Shown in pieces: positions 15,166-27,473 of a stretch of DNA of 64,000 nucleotides (the stretch's first letter is position 1; the number at the start of each line of letters is the position of its first letter). The DNA comes from Sphingopyxis sp. DBS4. GTDB taxonomy: Bacteria > Pseudomonadota > Alphaproteobacteria > Sphingomonadales > Sphingomonadaceae. The stretch is from positions 163,037 through 227,036 of the forward strand of contig NZ_CP102386.1 in NCBI RefSeq assembly GCF_024628865.1, written 5' to 3'. Both the position numbers and the translations under genes were made by a program. The notes beneath the pieces are model-generated. The model was not told the DNA's origin, ran no database searches, and worked only from the letters and a program-made list of their open reading frames with translations.

Positions 15166-16845
15166 TCAGTGCAGTTGAGCTTCGGGGGCCTCGAGCAAGC
15201 CAACCGCCAGCGCCTGTGCACTGGCGAAGTCTGTTGCGTAGAAGACCTTGCCCGAACCGCTCCCGAGATGAACCCGCTCGAGCATCGAGCGCGGTTGCGC
15301 CTGGACGCCGGACAGCACGACTGTTGCGCCAGCGACATGCGCCTGCTCAACGAACTCCTCGAGCGCCTGAACACCGCTGGCATCGAGCAATGGAACGAGC
15401 CGCATGCGCAGAATGATGACTTTGGGGGACTGTCCGACGCGGCGCAGCGTATCAAGCAGTTCGCCCGCGACGCCGAAGAAGAACGGTCCGGTTATGCGGA
15501 ATACCTCGACGCCTTGCGGCAAGGCGTCGCGCTGGTGAATGTCTTCGGAATCGAGATCGGTATCCTGTCTGCCGCTGCTGTCGACTTCGACGGTCTCGCT
15601 CATGCGGGCCATGAACAGGAGCGACGCCAGGGTCACGCCGACGCCGATCGCGACCGTGAGATCGACGAGCACTGTCAGGCCGAAGGTCAGAAGCAGGACG
15701 GCCCGGTCACTGTTGGGCATACGCAGCAAGGCGATGAACCGTTCATATTCACTCATCCCCCAGGCGACCATGAACAGGATCGCGGCAAGCGCGGCCATGG
15801 GTACGAACGCCATGAGCCTGGTGGCGAACAGGATGAACAGGAGCAGGAAGATCGCGTGCATGATCCCGGCGACCGGGGTTTTGGCCCCGGAGCGGATGTT
15901 GGTGGCGGTGCGGGCGATCGCGCCAGTTGCGGGCAGGCCGCCGAACAGAGCTGATCCGATATTGGCCACGCCCTGGCCAATCAGTTCCTGGTTTGAACGA
16001 TGTCGTGTCCCGATCATGCCATCGGCGACGACGGCTGAGAGCAGGGCTTCGATGCCGGCCAGAAATGCAATGGTGAATGCCGACGGCAACACGGCATTGA
16101 CCTTGGCGAGGGAAATCTCCGGGAAGGAGGGCATGGGCAGGCCGGCGGGAATATCGGGAAAACGAGAACCGATCGTATCGACCGGGAGCTTGAGCACAGC
16201 CACCGCGACCGAACTCACGACGACGGCGATCAGGAATCCGGGCAGCTTGGGTGCGAGTTTGCGCAGCGCGATGATGATTGTGAGTGCGAAGATGCCAATG
16301 CCCAGTGTGGGCCAGCTGGTGCTCGACATGGCTGCCAGATAGGCCTGCCATTTCGGGAGGAACTCGGCAGGAACCTCAGCCATCGAAAGCCCGAGGAAAT
16401 CCTTCACCTGGCTCGAGGCGATGATAACGGCAATCCCCGCCGTAAACCCGGTTACGACCGGGTGAGGGATGAACTTGATCATCTGCCCGAGGCGAAACAC
16501 CCCGGCCGCAATAAGGATCAGGCCGGCCAGGAGCGTCGCTATCAGCAGGCCATCATAACCGTGCCGGGCAATGACATTGAAAATGACGACAACAAAGGCC
16601 CCGGTCGGCCCGCCGATCTGAACCCGCGATCCACCAAGGGCTGAAATCAGGAACCCTGCCACCACCGCCGTGACAAGCCCCTTGTCGGGCGAAGCCCCGC
16701 TGGCGATACCCAGCGCCATGGCCAGCGGCAGCGCGACAATTGCGACCGTCAGCCCCGCGATCGCGTCAGCCCGGAAGGTGCGGGCATCATAGCCTTCGCG
16801 CAATGCCGTGATGAGCTTGGGCGTGAAGGCTGCTTTTGCGTTCAC
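15166..16845 (-). CDS. SulP-family inorganic anion transporter with STAS domain
   Basis: 559 residues: about ten to twelve transmembrane helices to residue 410 (early motif TVAIVALPLAMALGIASGASP, then GGSRVQIGGPTGAFVVV), then a cytoplasmic STAS domain near 440-545 (VIILRMRLVPLLDASGVQALEEF). SulP proteins carry sulfate, bicarbonate or dicarboxylates; the substrate cannot be told from sequence. It overlaps the upstream XRE regulator by 4 bp. Confidence 0.93.
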   Translation of the reverse strand: MNAKAAFTPKLITALREGYDARTFRADAIAGLTVAIVALPLAMALGIASGASPDKGLVTAVVAGFLISALGGSRVQIGGPTGAFVVVIFNVIARHGYDGLLIATLLAGLILIAAGVFRLGQMIKFIPHPVVTGFTAGIAVIIASSQVKDFLGLSMAEVPAEFLPKWQAYLAAMSSTSWPTLGIGIFALTIIIALRKLAPKLPGFLIAVVVSSVAVAVLKLPVDTIGSRFPDIPAGLPMPSFPEISLAKVNAVLPSAFTIAFLAGIEALLSAVVADGMIGTRHRSNQELIGQGVANIGSALFGGLPATGAIARTATNIRSGAKTPVAGIMHAIFLLLFILFATRLMAFVPMAALAAILFMVAWGMSEYERFIALLRMPNSDRAVLLLTFGLTVLVDLTVAIGVGVTLASLLFMARMSETVEVDSSGRQDTDLDSEDIHQRDALPQGVEVFRITGPFFFGVAGELLDTLRRVGQSPKVIILRMRLVPLLDASGVQALEEFVEQAHVAGATVVLSGVQAQPRSMLERVHLGSGSGKVFYATDFASAQALAVGLLEAPEAQLH

Positions 16846-17162
16846 CGGACCGGTTCCCCGCTCGCCGCCTTGTCATAGAGAATCGACTGCCCCCGGCCGC
16901 CCGGCTTTCCCGATGTCGTTTCGCGCAGGCGCACCCCGCGGCCTACGCCCGTACTGGGGGCATTCTCGCCAAGCAGCTCGATGCCGGCACACTCAAGCGC
17001 GGTGATCACCTTGACCAGTGTGTCGACAACACCGCGCACCTGGCCATCAGATGATTCCATGCGCTGGATGGTCGGCAAGGACAGCCCGGCAAGTGCTGCG
17101 AGCTGGCGCTGGTCAATCCCCAGAAGGGCGCGCGCGGCCCGCATTTGCTGCGATGTGATCAT
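16842..17162 (-). CDS. XRE-family transcriptional regulator
   Basis: A 106-residue protein with a helix-turn-helix in the first 60 residues (QRQLAALAGLSLPTIQRMES) and a basic tail. The ATG at 17162 has GGAG five bases before it. Its stop overlaps the sulP start (ATGA), so it is the first gene of the sulP operon and probably autoregulates through the inverted repeat just upstream. Confidence 0.85.
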   Translation of the reverse strand: MITSQQMRAARALLGIDQRQLAALAGLSLPTIQRMESSDGQVRGVVDTLVKVITALECAGIELLGENAPSTGVGRGVRLRETTSGKPGGRGQSILYDKAASGEPVR

Positions 17163-17172
17163 GAAGGCTCCA

Positions 17173-17189
17173 TGATGTTTAATACATCA
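17173..17189. promoter_or_regulatory. inverted repeat upstream of the XRE-sulP operon
   Basis: TGATGT-N5-ACATCA lies 11 bases before the XRE start, in an AT-rich stretch that should contain the promoter. It is a likely autoregulatory operator. Confidence 0.5.
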
Positions 17190-17745
17190 AATATGAGTCT
17201 TATCAATTTAGAATGAGGTTGTATATATGTCTTATGCCAATCATTGGATCAGTTCCTGCGAAGGAAGGCCCCGCTGGCGACGTGAGCGGGGACCGTTCAA
17301 GCGTCAGTGGGATCAAGGCACGTTTTCGACGGCTTTCCCGCAATCCCCGAGGTTTTCGGGTCGTAATGGCCTTTCGTCACACTGATGGAGGGCTGTGCCA
17401 GGCAAAAGACCAAGCCGATCGCAGCTTCCGGGCTGCTGACCGAGATCGCGCATGTCATGGATCATGGCGGCGCCAACGCCCCGAATGCAGCATCGGGCCG
17501 GGAACGGGGTGCCCGTTGTGACTGAAGGCGCGAACCGGACGCGCCGGGCGCGCTTCGATGTGCAGGAGGATCCCGCCAAGGCGGACCCCGTGCCTGACAG
17601 CCAGTTCGCGACCGGCGTCGCCCCGCACCTTGCCCGCGTCCGGCGTCCCAAGCTCTCGCTTCGCTACGCCCCTCAAGGGCGCGCGAGCGACCATTGACGC
17701 AACCGTGTTGCTCGCACTTTTGACCTGAGAAAGACCGTTGTCCCT
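17190..17745. other. 556-bp intergenic region, no confident gene
   Basis: The first 50 bases are AT-rich promoter sequence for the XRE operon. The remaining 500 bp leading to pckA have long open frames on both strands, but none has a convincing ribosome site or family match. A plus-strand stretch at 17518-17697 (reading VTEGANRTRRARFDVQEDP at its start) has protein-like composition and could be a remnant. Confidence 0.45.
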
Positions 17746-19341
17746 ATGACCTCGAAGACTCTCCCGAACATCACCCTGAAACCTGGCGGCCGGCTGCATG
17801 AGAGCCTTGATACGCCGCATCTGGTTGAACTCGCCCTGAGACGGGGCGAAGGCCGGATGTCGGAACATGGCGCACTGGTCGTCGAAACCGGCAAGCACAC
17901 CGGCCGCTCAGCCCAGGACAAGTTCATCGTCCGCGACGTTCTGACCAAGGACGACGTCTGGTGGGGCCCTTCGAACAAGCCGATGAACGGCGCGGCATTC
18001 GAGAGCCTGCACGCGGACTTCCTCGAGCACGTTGCCACGCTGGACGATGTATTTGTGCAGGATCTGTTCGGCGGGTCGCAAGCTGAGCACCGGGTCGGCG
18101 TTCGCATCATCACCGAGCTCGCCTGGCATTCGAGCTTCGTGCGCACCATGCTGGTGCGTCCGACCGCTGACGAGCTCAGGCACTTTAGCGCCGACTACAC
18201 GATCATCGACCTGCCGAGTTTCAAGGCCGATCCCGAACGGCATGGCTGCCGTTCCGAGACCGTGATCGCCATTGATTTCATGCAGCGCCTGATCCTGATC
18301 GGCGGCACCGGTTACGCCGGCGAGATGAAGAAGGCGGTCTTCACCATCCTCAACTTTGTCCTGCCCCAGCTAGGGGTGATGCCGATGCATTGTTCGGCCA
18401 ACATCGGTCCTGAAGGAGATACCGCGATCTTTTTCGGCCTGTCGGGCACGGGCAAGACCACGCTTTCGGCGGATGCGTCCCGCACCCTGATCGGCGACGA
18501 TGAGCATGGCTGGTCGGATACGGCCATATTCAACTTCGAGGGCGGTTGTTACGCCAAGATGATCCGTCTGTCGGCGGAAGCCGAGCCGGAAATCCATGCG
18601 ACGACGCGGCGCTTTGGCACCATCCTCGAAAACGTGGTGATGCATCCCGAGACCCGCGCGCTCGATCTCGGCGATGCGAGCCTGGCCGAGAACAGCCGGG
18701 GCGCGTACCCGATCCACTTCATTCCCAATGCGTCCCGCGACAACATGGGGCCGGTGCCCAAGAACGTGATCATGTTGACGGCCGATGCCTTCGGTGTGCT
18801 TCCTCCAATTGCGAAACTCACGCCCGAGCAGGCGATGTATCACTTCCTTTCGGGCTATACGGCCAAGGTCGCGGGAACCGAACTGGGCGTCACCGAGCCT
18901 GAAGCGACCTTCTCGACCTGTTTCGGTGCACCGTTCATGCCGCGCCATCCGAGCATCTACGGCAATCTGCTGCGCAGGCGGATCGCAGCAGGAGGCGTGG
19001 ATTGCTGGCTGGTCAACACCGGCTGGACCGGGGGACAATATGGAACGGGTACGCGGATGCCGATCAAGGTTACGCGCGCACTGCTCAATGCAGCGCTTTC
19101 CGGGACGCTGAAGGACGCGCAATTCCGCACCGACCCCAACTTCGGCTTTGCAGTTCCCGTCGCTGTCGAGGGTGTGGACTCGAGCATTCTCGATCCACGT
19201 TCAACCTGGGCGGATGGTGCCGCCTATGACAGCACTGCCCGTTCCCTGGTCGACCGTTTCAAGCGCAACTTCACGCAGTTCGTCGCCCATGTCGACGAAA
19301 GCATCCGTGCAGCCGCCCCTCCCGGACTATTCGATGCCTGA
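17746..19341 (+). CDS. pckA: phosphoenolpyruvate carboxykinase (ATP)
   Basis: Converts oxaloacetate and ATP to PEP and CO2 for gluconeogenesis. 531 residues, full length for the ATP-dependent type. Visible motifs are the N-terminal [13 protein letters not shown] substrate loop, [28 protein letters not shown] (kinase-1a/Walker A), the kinase-2 segment IGDDEHGW, and [12 protein letters not shown]. The start at 17746 follows a short GAGAAAG. The truncated DUF983 gene overlaps its 3' end by 8 bp. Confidence 0.96.
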   Translation: MTSKTLPNITLKPGGRLHESLDTPHLVELALRRGEGRMSEHGALVVETGKHTGRSAQDKFIVRDVLTKDDVWWGPSNKPMNGAAFESLHADFLEHVATLDDVFVQDLFGGSQAEHRVGVRIITELAWHSSFVRTMLVRPTADELRHFSADYTIIDLPSFKADPERHGCRSETVIAIDFMQRLILIGGTGYAGEMKKAVFTILNFVLPQLGVMPMHCSANIGPEGDTAIFFGLSGTGKTTLSADASRTLIGDDEHGWSDTAIFNFEGGCYAKMIRLSAEAEPEIHATTRRFGTILENVVMHPETRALDLGDASLAENSRGAYPIHFIPNASRDNMGPVPKNVIMLTADAFGVLPPIAKLTPEQAMYHFLSGYTAKVAGTELGVTEPEATFSTCFGAPFMPRHPSIYGNLLRRRIAAGGVDCWLVNTGWTGGQYGTGTRMPIKVTRALLNAALSGTLKDAQFRTDPNFGFAVPVAVEGVDSSILDPRSTWADGAAYDSTARSLVDRFKRNFTQFVAHVDESIRAAAPPGLFDA

Positions 19342-19696
19342 TCTCATCCGGTTTCCTTTTGACAAGTTACACGAGATGCCAAAGCCCATGCCCGCTCATG
19401 AACCGGGATCGGTAACCGGGAACCCTGCCTTGCCTGCCACTGGTTGGGCATCGATCCTGCGCGGCCTGCGCGGACGATGCCCCCGGTGCGGCGAGGCGCG
19501 CCTGTTCATGCGGTTCCTGAAACCGATCCCGCATTGTCCGCATTGCGGCCAGGACTGGAGGCACCAGCAAGCAGACGATTTTCCGGCTTACGTTTCGATC
19601 TTCGTGACAGGCCATCTGATGGCGCCGCTCATCATCACCCTGGTTCGTGATGCACAAATGTCTGGGCTGCCCGCGATGACTGGTCCGGTTGCATAG
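19334..19696 (+). pseudogene. DUF983 protein truncated by an insertion sequence
   Basis: The DUF983 hallmark zinc ribbon (LRGRCPRCGEARLF, then HCPHCGQDW) is followed by the first membrane helix (YVSIFVTGHLMAPLIITLV). Native sequence stops at 19662 and the last 11 codons are read from the insertion sequence end. About a third to a half of the usual protein, including the second helix, is lost. The start could be the ATG at 19334 inside the pckA end or the one at 19376. The remainder is not found on the other side of the element. Confidence 0.8.
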
Positions 19697-20590
19697 TTAG
19701 TTGAAGATCGCCTCCGATGCCAGCCTGGGCGGGAGGCGGAGCGCAGCGGAGCCGAGCGGCCAGGCTGGCATCTTGATCGTTTCCGGAGCCGGTGGGCGGT
19801 ACCCAAGGCTGCTATGAGGCCGGACGCGATTGTAGTGCTCCCGCCACCAGCCGGTGACGCAACGGACTTCCTCGAGGCTGTAGAAGATTTCGCCGTTGAG
19901 CAGTTCGTCCCGCAGGCGGGCATTGAAGCTCTCGATATAGCCATTCTCCCACGGACTGCCGGGCTCGATATAGAGGGTCGTGACGCCAAGCCGGCCGAGC
20001 CATTCGCGCACCGCATGGGCGACGAACTCGGGGCCGTTATCGGACCTGATATACTCGGGCGGGCCATGTTCGATGAACAGATCGGCGAGCACGTCGATGA
20101 CATCGTTCGAACGGAACCGCCGCAGCGGCACCATTGCCAGGCACTCGCGACTGTATTCGTCGATGATGTTGAGCATCCGGAACTTCCTTCCGTTGTGCGT
20201 CTGATCCTCGACGAAGTCATAGGACCACACATGCCCGCGATGAAACGGGCGCAGCCGGATGCACGACCCGTCACCAAGCCAGAGCCGGCGCCGCTTCGGT
20301 TGTTTCTTCGGCACCTTTAAACCCTCCCGCCGCCAGATGCGCTCGACCACCGACAGGCTGACCTGCCAGCCAGCATGTCCGAGCAGCGCATGGATACGGC
20401 GATAGCCGTAACGGCCATAATCCTTCGCCAGCACGATGATGTCGGCCGTCAGGCGCCGTTCGTCGGCATCATCCTTCGGGGGATGTCGCTGCGTCGAGCG
20501 ATGCTGGCCGAGTACGCGGCAGGTCCGTCGTTCCGATACCGGCAACGCACGACGGACCTGCTCGATCGCTTCGCGGCGGCGGGAGGGGCT
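19697..20590 (-). CDS. IS3-family transposase OrfB (DDE integrase), copy 1
   Basis: The catalytic half of the transposase, with an HTH_21-like region then an rve integrase core. Acidic catalytic positions are visible in HVWSYDFVEDQ, EYIRSDNGPEF and the E of ENGYIESFNARLRDE. It is normally made as an OrfAB fusion by -1 frameshifting at a T5 run. It appears identical in protein to the copy at 52597-53493. Here orfA upstream is disrupted, so normal frameshift expression is lost. Confidence 0.9.
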   Translation of the reverse strand, partial: SPSRRREAIEQVRRALPVSERRTCRVLGQHRSTQRHPPKDDADERRLTADIIVLAKDYGRYGYRRIHALLGHAGWQVSLSVVERIWRREGLKVPKKQPKRRRLWLGDGSCIRLRPFHRGHVWSYDFVEDQTHNGRKFRMLNIIDEYSRECLAMVPLRRFRSNDVIDVLADLFIEHGPPEYIRSDNGPEFVAHAVREWLGRLGVTTLYIEPGSPWENGYIESFNARLRDELLNGEIFYSLEEVRCVTGWWREHYNRVRPHSSLGYRPPAPETIKMPAWPLGSAALRLPPRLASEAIFN

Positions 20591-20767
20591 TAAAAAGTCA
20601 GCTTCGACGCCTCTTGCAGGATCGCCTTGTCCAACGCGAGGTCCGCGACAAGCCGCTTCAACCGCGCGTTCTCTCGCTCCAAATCCTTCATCCGCCGCGC
20701 CTGATCGACCTTCAAGCCGCCATATTCCTTGCGCCACCGATACAGCGTCTGCTCCGATATCCCGATC
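20588..20767 (-). pseudogene. IS3-family OrfA, C-terminal part (split by IS21-type insertion)
   Basis: This piece carries the end of the helix-turn-helix and the leucine-zipper region (GISEQTLYRWRKEYGG to ILQEASKLTF) of the DNA-binding OrfA. The N-terminal piece with the start codon lies at 23405-23511 beyond the inserted element. Confidence 0.85.
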
Positions 20768-20812
20768 TGCTGCGCGACAATCAAGGTGAGAACAGCGCGA
20801 CAATCTAGATGA

Positions 20813-23304
<2,492 letters not shown>

Positions 23305-23404
23305 GTCTTGCCAGCGGCAATCAAACACACCAAAACGACCTCGTCGCGATCAGCGCTTCTCATCCTGATCGTCGCTAACTTCTCATCCAGATCGTCGCGC
23401 TACA

Positions 23405-23511
23405 CCGATCTGCCGGCAAGCCTCGATCGCTGTCGATCCCCGCCCGACCAGCACATCCGCCTCACGCAGCTTCGCGATGATCTGTTCCGGCGTAAAACGT
23501 TGACGTCCCAT
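23405..23511 (-). pseudogene. IS3-family OrfA, N-terminal part
   Basis: This holds the orfA start codon (ATG at 23511, preceded by GGAG) and the first residues GRQRFTPEQIIAKLREADVL up to the point where the IS21-type element entered. The frame continues intact at 20767 if the insert and one copy of the 6-bp duplication are removed. Confidence 0.85.
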
Positions 23512-23813
23512 AACTTTCTCCAATTCTCTCGCCACAATGGGCTCTCTCTAGAATTGGACCAGTTTTTCCAAGGCAGACCAATGGCGTCACAATGGGAAGA
23601 GGACTCTGTCTGCTCCATTGAGGGCCCTTGGCTGTGTGTCTGACAAGCGTTCCACTGGGGATATTGCTTAATTACCCGGACGGAGCACGCGCTTAGATGC
23701 GATCGACGGCCGAAGGGCGCTGCGCCTCACGGGTTTCGTCGATGTGCAATGTACCGAGCCCAAACTGCATGCCCGTACTCCACACACTGCAGGCATCGAA
23801 AACTGGACAGCAT

Positions 23814-26381
23814 ATGGCCACTGAAACCCTGAATGAGAGCGCCCTGGACGGTTTGTCCGCAACACAGGTTCGTGAGCGGCTGGATCGGGACGGGCCGAAC
23901 GAACTTCCGCGGCAGAAGAAGCGCTCGCCATGGCGGATTGCGCTCGAGGTGCTTCGCGAGCCGATGTTGGCGCTGCTGCTTGCCGCAGGAATCACCTACC
24001 TCCTGCTCGGTGACAAGGGAGAGGCGTTGATCCTGCTTCTGTTCGCGTGTTTCTCGATACTGCTGACCGTCGTGCAGGAAGCCCGGACCGAGAATGTGCT
24101 GGAAGCGCTGCAGGATCTTTCGGCGCCACGTGCGCTTGTCGTGCGCGATGGCGGGACCGTGCGGGTGCCTGGCCGCGAGGTCGTTGTCGACGATATCCTC
24201 GTTCTCGATGAAGGGGACAGGATCGCGGCGGACGCGCTGGTGCTGCGTACGCAGGGTCTCGAATGCGATGAATCGCTCCTGACAGGGGAATCCGTCCCGG
24301 TGCGCAAGCGCAGCGCGCTCCAGGAGGACGCGGCCGCGTGCGAGCCCGGAGGGGATGATCTGCCATATGTTTTTGGCGGTGCGATCGTCACGCGCGGCGG
24401 CGGTCTTGCGCGCGTGATGGCCACGGGCCCGCGCAGCCGTATCGGCGAGATTGGCAGGTCGTTGTCCGGCGTCGAGACCGAAGCGCCCCGGTTGCAGCAA
24501 GAGATGGGCAGGATCGTGCGGATCTGCGCGATTGGCGGCTTCGCGGTCGCTGCTTTGGTGTTTCTTCTCTATGGGTTGATGCGCGGCGGATGGCTCGATG
24601 CATTGCTCGCCGGGATCGCGATCGGCATGTCGATGTTGCCCGAAGAGTTCCCGGTCGTCCTTGCGATTTTCATGGCCATGGGCGCCTGGCGTATCGCGCA
24701 GGTCGGCGTGCTCACCCGGAAGGCGTCGGCAATCGAGTCCATGGGTGCGGCTACGGTCCTTTGCACGGACAAGACCGGGACGCTGACCCAGAACAGGATG
24801 GTTGTAGCCGGTCTCTGGTTGGCTTCCGGCGAAACGGCCGACCTCGGGGCCGGGATGGCCAGCGACCGCTTCGACGAGCTTTTGCGATCAGGTGCGATGG
24901 CGAGCGCTCCGGTCCCCGTCGATCCGATGGAGGTGGCCTTCCACGAAGCCGCCACAGCGGCGGCCTGCCAGGATGTACGCGGGTGGACACTGGTCCATAC
25001 CAACGTCCTGCGGCCTGACTTGCTGGCGATGTCGAATATCTGGGAGAGCCCCGGGAAGGAGATGATGTTCGTGGCGGCGGCCAAGGGCGCGCCCGAGGCG
25101 ATTGGCCGCCTGTGCCGGCTCGATAAGGAGGGTGAGGCCCGGCTCGATGCGGCCGCCACGGCAATGGCAGAGCGCGGCATGCGCGTCCTAGGTGTAGCGA
25201 CCGGACGCGTTCCGCGCGAGGCGGCGCCGAAAGATCATCTCGAGCATAGCTTTGAACTGCTTGGACTTGTCGGATTGAGGGATCCGCTTCGTCCCGGTGT
25301 CAAAGAGGCGATCACCCAATGCCAGACGGCCGGAATCCGCGTGATCATGATCACGGGCGACTATGCGGCGACAGCACAGGCGATTGGCGGGGAAGCGGGT
25401 CTCGATGCCGGTGAAACGCTCACAGGACCGATTATCAGCACCTTGAGCGATGAGGAATTGTTGGAGCGGATCAAGACCGTCTCGATCTGCGCGCGGACGA
25501 TGCCCGATCAGAAATTGCGGATCGTCTCGGCGCTCAAGGCTGGCGGTGACGTCGTCGCCATGACAGGTGACGGCGTCAACGATGCGCCTGCACTGCGGGC
25601 CGCACATATTGGCGTCGCCATGGGCAAGCGAGGCACTGACGTTGCGCGGGAGGCGTCATCGATCGTGCTGGTGGAGGATGATTTTGGCGCGATCGTCTCG
25701 GCGATCCGGCTGGGGCGGCGAATCTATGACAATATCCGCAAGGCGACAGGCTTCATTTTCGCGGTTCATGTGCCGATCGCCGGGCTGGCACTGTTGCCGC
25801 TGCTCCTGGGCATGCCGATTTTGCTGGGGCCCATCCAGATCGCGCTTCTCGAGATGATCATCGACCCGGTCTGCGCTCTTGTGTTCGAAGCAGAGGCGGA
25901 AGAAGAGAATTTGATGCAGCGGCCGCCGCGTGCGCCGCAGGAGCGTTTGTTCAACCTGCCCCTGGTGGTAAGTTCGGTGTTTCAGGGCGGGCTGGCGCTT
26001 GCGGTGCTCGGTGCGATCCTCATCGCCTCGGGCCGCACATCATTGCCGGTTGAAGAACTGCGGACATTCATTTTCTTTGCTCTTGTCGCCTCGGTGATCG
26101 CCCTGATTCTGGCCCATCGATCATTCAGCGCGCGTATCAGCAAGGCGGTAGTCAGGCACAATGTGGCGTTCCGCTATGTCCTCGGGTTCATCCTTGCCGG
26201 GACGATTCTGATCTTCGGGGTCGAGCCGCTTCAGCAGCGTCTGGGTTTTGCGCCACTGGGCTGGGTCGAGGCCGGCCTGATCATATTGACAGGTGTTGCG
26301 CTGCTCGGGGCCTTCGAACTGGTCAAAGCGGTCGGCGCGCGTCTGGCGCCTGTGATCAGGCCAGCAGGTAGCCGACACTGA
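23814..26381 (+). CDS. cation-transporting P-type ATPase
   Basis: An 855-residue inner-membrane ion pump with an N-terminal cation-ATPase domain, the actuator motif LTGES (TGES at 157-160), the M4 segment GMSMLPEEFPVVLA, the phosphorylation site DKTGTLT (Asp319) and the hinge MTGDGVNDAPALRAA (583 onward). The layout is that of P2-type (calcium/PMA-like) pumps. PEEFPV replaces the PEGLP of calcium pumps, so the ion is uncertain. The start at 23814 is the best fit to family N-termini; the frame is open from 23697 but that part has no homology. The 230 bp before it, after the insertion sequence, hold no gene I can support. Confidence 0.9.
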   Translation: MATETLNESALDGLSATQVRERLDRDGPNELPRQKKRSPWRIALEVLREPMLALLLAAGITYLLLGDKGEALILLLFACFSILLTVVQEARTENVLEALQDLSAPRALVVRDGGTVRVPGREVVVDDILVLDEGDRIAADALVLRTQGLECDESLLTGESVPVRKRSALQEDAAACEPGGDDLPYVFGGAIVTRGGGLARVMATGPRSRIGEIGRSLSGVETEAPRLQQEMGRIVRICAIGGFAVAALVFLLYGLMRGGWLDALLAGIAIGMSMLPEEFPVVLAIFMAMGAWRIAQVGVLTRKASAIESMGAATVLCTDKTGTLTQNRMVVAGLWLASGETADLGAGMASDRFDELLRSGAMASAPVPVDPMEVAFHEAATAAACQDVRGWTLVHTNVLRPDLLAMSNIWESPGKEMMFVAAAKGAPEAIGRLCRLDKEGEARLDAAATAMAERGMRVLGVATGRVPREAAPKDHLEHSFELLGLVGLRDPLRPGVKEAITQCQTAGIRVIMITGDYAATAQAIGGEAGLDAGETLTGPIISTLSDEELLERIKTVSICARTMPDQKLRIVSALKAGGDVVAMTGDGVNDAPALRAAHIGVAMGKRGTDVAREASSIVLVEDDFGAIVSAIRLGRRIYDNIRKATGFIFAVHVPIAGLALLPLLLGMPILLGPIQIALLEMIIDPVCALVFEAEAEEENLMQRPPRAPQERLFNLPLVVSSVFQGGLALAVLGAILIASGRTSLPVEELRTFIFFALVASVIALILAHRSFSARISKAVVRHNVAFRYVLGFILAGTILIFGVEPLQQRLGFAPLGWVEAGLIILTGVALLGAFELVKAVGARLAPVIRPAGSRH

Positions 26382-26546
26382 CTTTGAAGCTGGAACTAGC
26401 TGGTATGAACGGTGTCTGGAGCAGATATGAGAACGAAGATCACGGTGAGCATAGCAAGGCTTCCTGCGCTCACGGAAGAGGCTCTGGGTGCTTCCATGCC
26501 CGGGTCTGTCGCCGAGGGCGAGGCGCTCGAGCATCGTCCAGGGTCG

Positions 26547-26819
26547 TTATCGCACCGATGATGAAGCGCGGTGGGACAACTTCCGCCGAACCGGTTCGGG
26601 ATCGATGATGTCGGTTGAGGCAAGCAGGTAAATATCTTCTCCGTCGAAGAAGGCCTGCACGCGCTCGTCGTCGTTGTCTGGGCGAGGAATTTGGCCGAAG
26701 CGGTCCTGCCAATGCTGATCGACAAACTCCAGCAGGGCATTCCAGGCTGCGGAATCGGTATCATACAGGGCAAGGGTCTCTTGCCCATGATAGAGGATGA
26801 TGAGAACCGTTGCCTGCAT
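26547..26819 (-). CDS. hypothetical protein, 90 residues
   Basis: A soluble, acidic protein (ETLALYDTDSAAWNALLEFV, DQHWQDRFGQIPRPDNDDERV, AFFDGEDIYLLASTDII). Its composition looks like a true protein and its pattern resembles small proteins I associate with proteobacterial mobile elements, but I cannot name a family. The ribosome site before the ATG at 26819 is weak. It is divergent from the conjugation block across an AT-rich gap. Confidence 0.55.
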   Translation of the reverse strand: MQATVLIILYHGQETLALYDTDSAAWNALLEFVDQHWQDRFGQIPRPDNDDERVQAFFDGEDIYLLASTDIIDPEPVRRKLSHRASSSVR

Positions 26820-27203
26820 GCGCGCGTCCAGTCGGCTGCGCCGATCCGGCGCCTAGGGATGCCTTGCCTGCTAAGTTTGGCTCGATCCCATCCTCAATAA
26901 GTAATGTTCCCAATCTTGAATTGGGAAAAGTTCGACCTACCGCGATAGAACGCTGAAAATAGTATTCAGCATATAGTTAATATGTTGTTAGAAATTCTGA
27001 TTTTATATTCATAATATTCTATGAATCGAAGCTTATCTCTCTATCCCAATGGCCCGGTGTCTGATCGGCTCGATCATCGCCGCCATGGTGGTCGAGTATG
27101 GTGCGGGATACCGGAGGATTGCGATCGGTCCGAGCCGATTGCCTGGATTTGCCCGTTGCACTAGGCTTCTCTTGTACGATGGATCCTGTGCGGTGGAGCC
27201 GAG
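26820..27203. other. AT-rich intergenic segment with several inverted repeats
   Basis: From about 26890 to 27040 the sequence is far richer in A/T than its surroundings. It carries TTCCCAAT-N5-ATTGGGAA (26907-26927), GCTGAA-N7-TTCAGC (26952-26970), CATAT-N5-ATATG (26970-26984) and ATTCAT-N8-ATGAAT (27007-27026). There is no gene. Such a cluster is typical of a transfer origin, partition site or densely regulated promoter, and it lies at the edge of the conjugation block. Confidence 0.55.
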
Positions 27204-27473
27204 ATGGGACAGCTGACGACAGTCGAAGCGGCCAATTGGATGGCCTTGTATCTTGCGGCTGGGATCTGTTGTGCGATGGCCCTGGTGCTCTCCAGCGGGA
27301 TGATCATATGCGAGCTTTATCGTGAACGGAGCTGGGCCGCGATCAACTCGGTGCGCTCGGCGCTGATGTTTGTGCCGCAGACCTGGTGGCGTTGGCAGAA
27401 GCTCTATTTGACCTCAATGCCCGTGACCCTCGCGATCGTCACCCTGTTCGCCGCGTCGATGAGTTGGAGCTAG
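27204..27473 (+). CDS. small membrane protein of unknown function
   Basis: 89 residues with two hydrophobic helices, one near residues 11-35 (MALYLAAGICCAMALVLSSG) and one near 68-86 (LTSMPVTLAIVTLFAASMSW). A tryptophan-rich loop (VPQTWWRWQKLYL) lies between them. The ATG is preceded by GGAGCCGAG. It overlaps the end of the convergent DUF1173-like gene by 4 bp. No family recognised. Confidence 0.55.
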   Translation: MGQLTTVEAANWMALYLAAGICCAMALVLSSGMIICELYRERSWAAINSVRSALMFVPQTWWRWQKLYLTSMPVTLAIVTLFAASMSWS

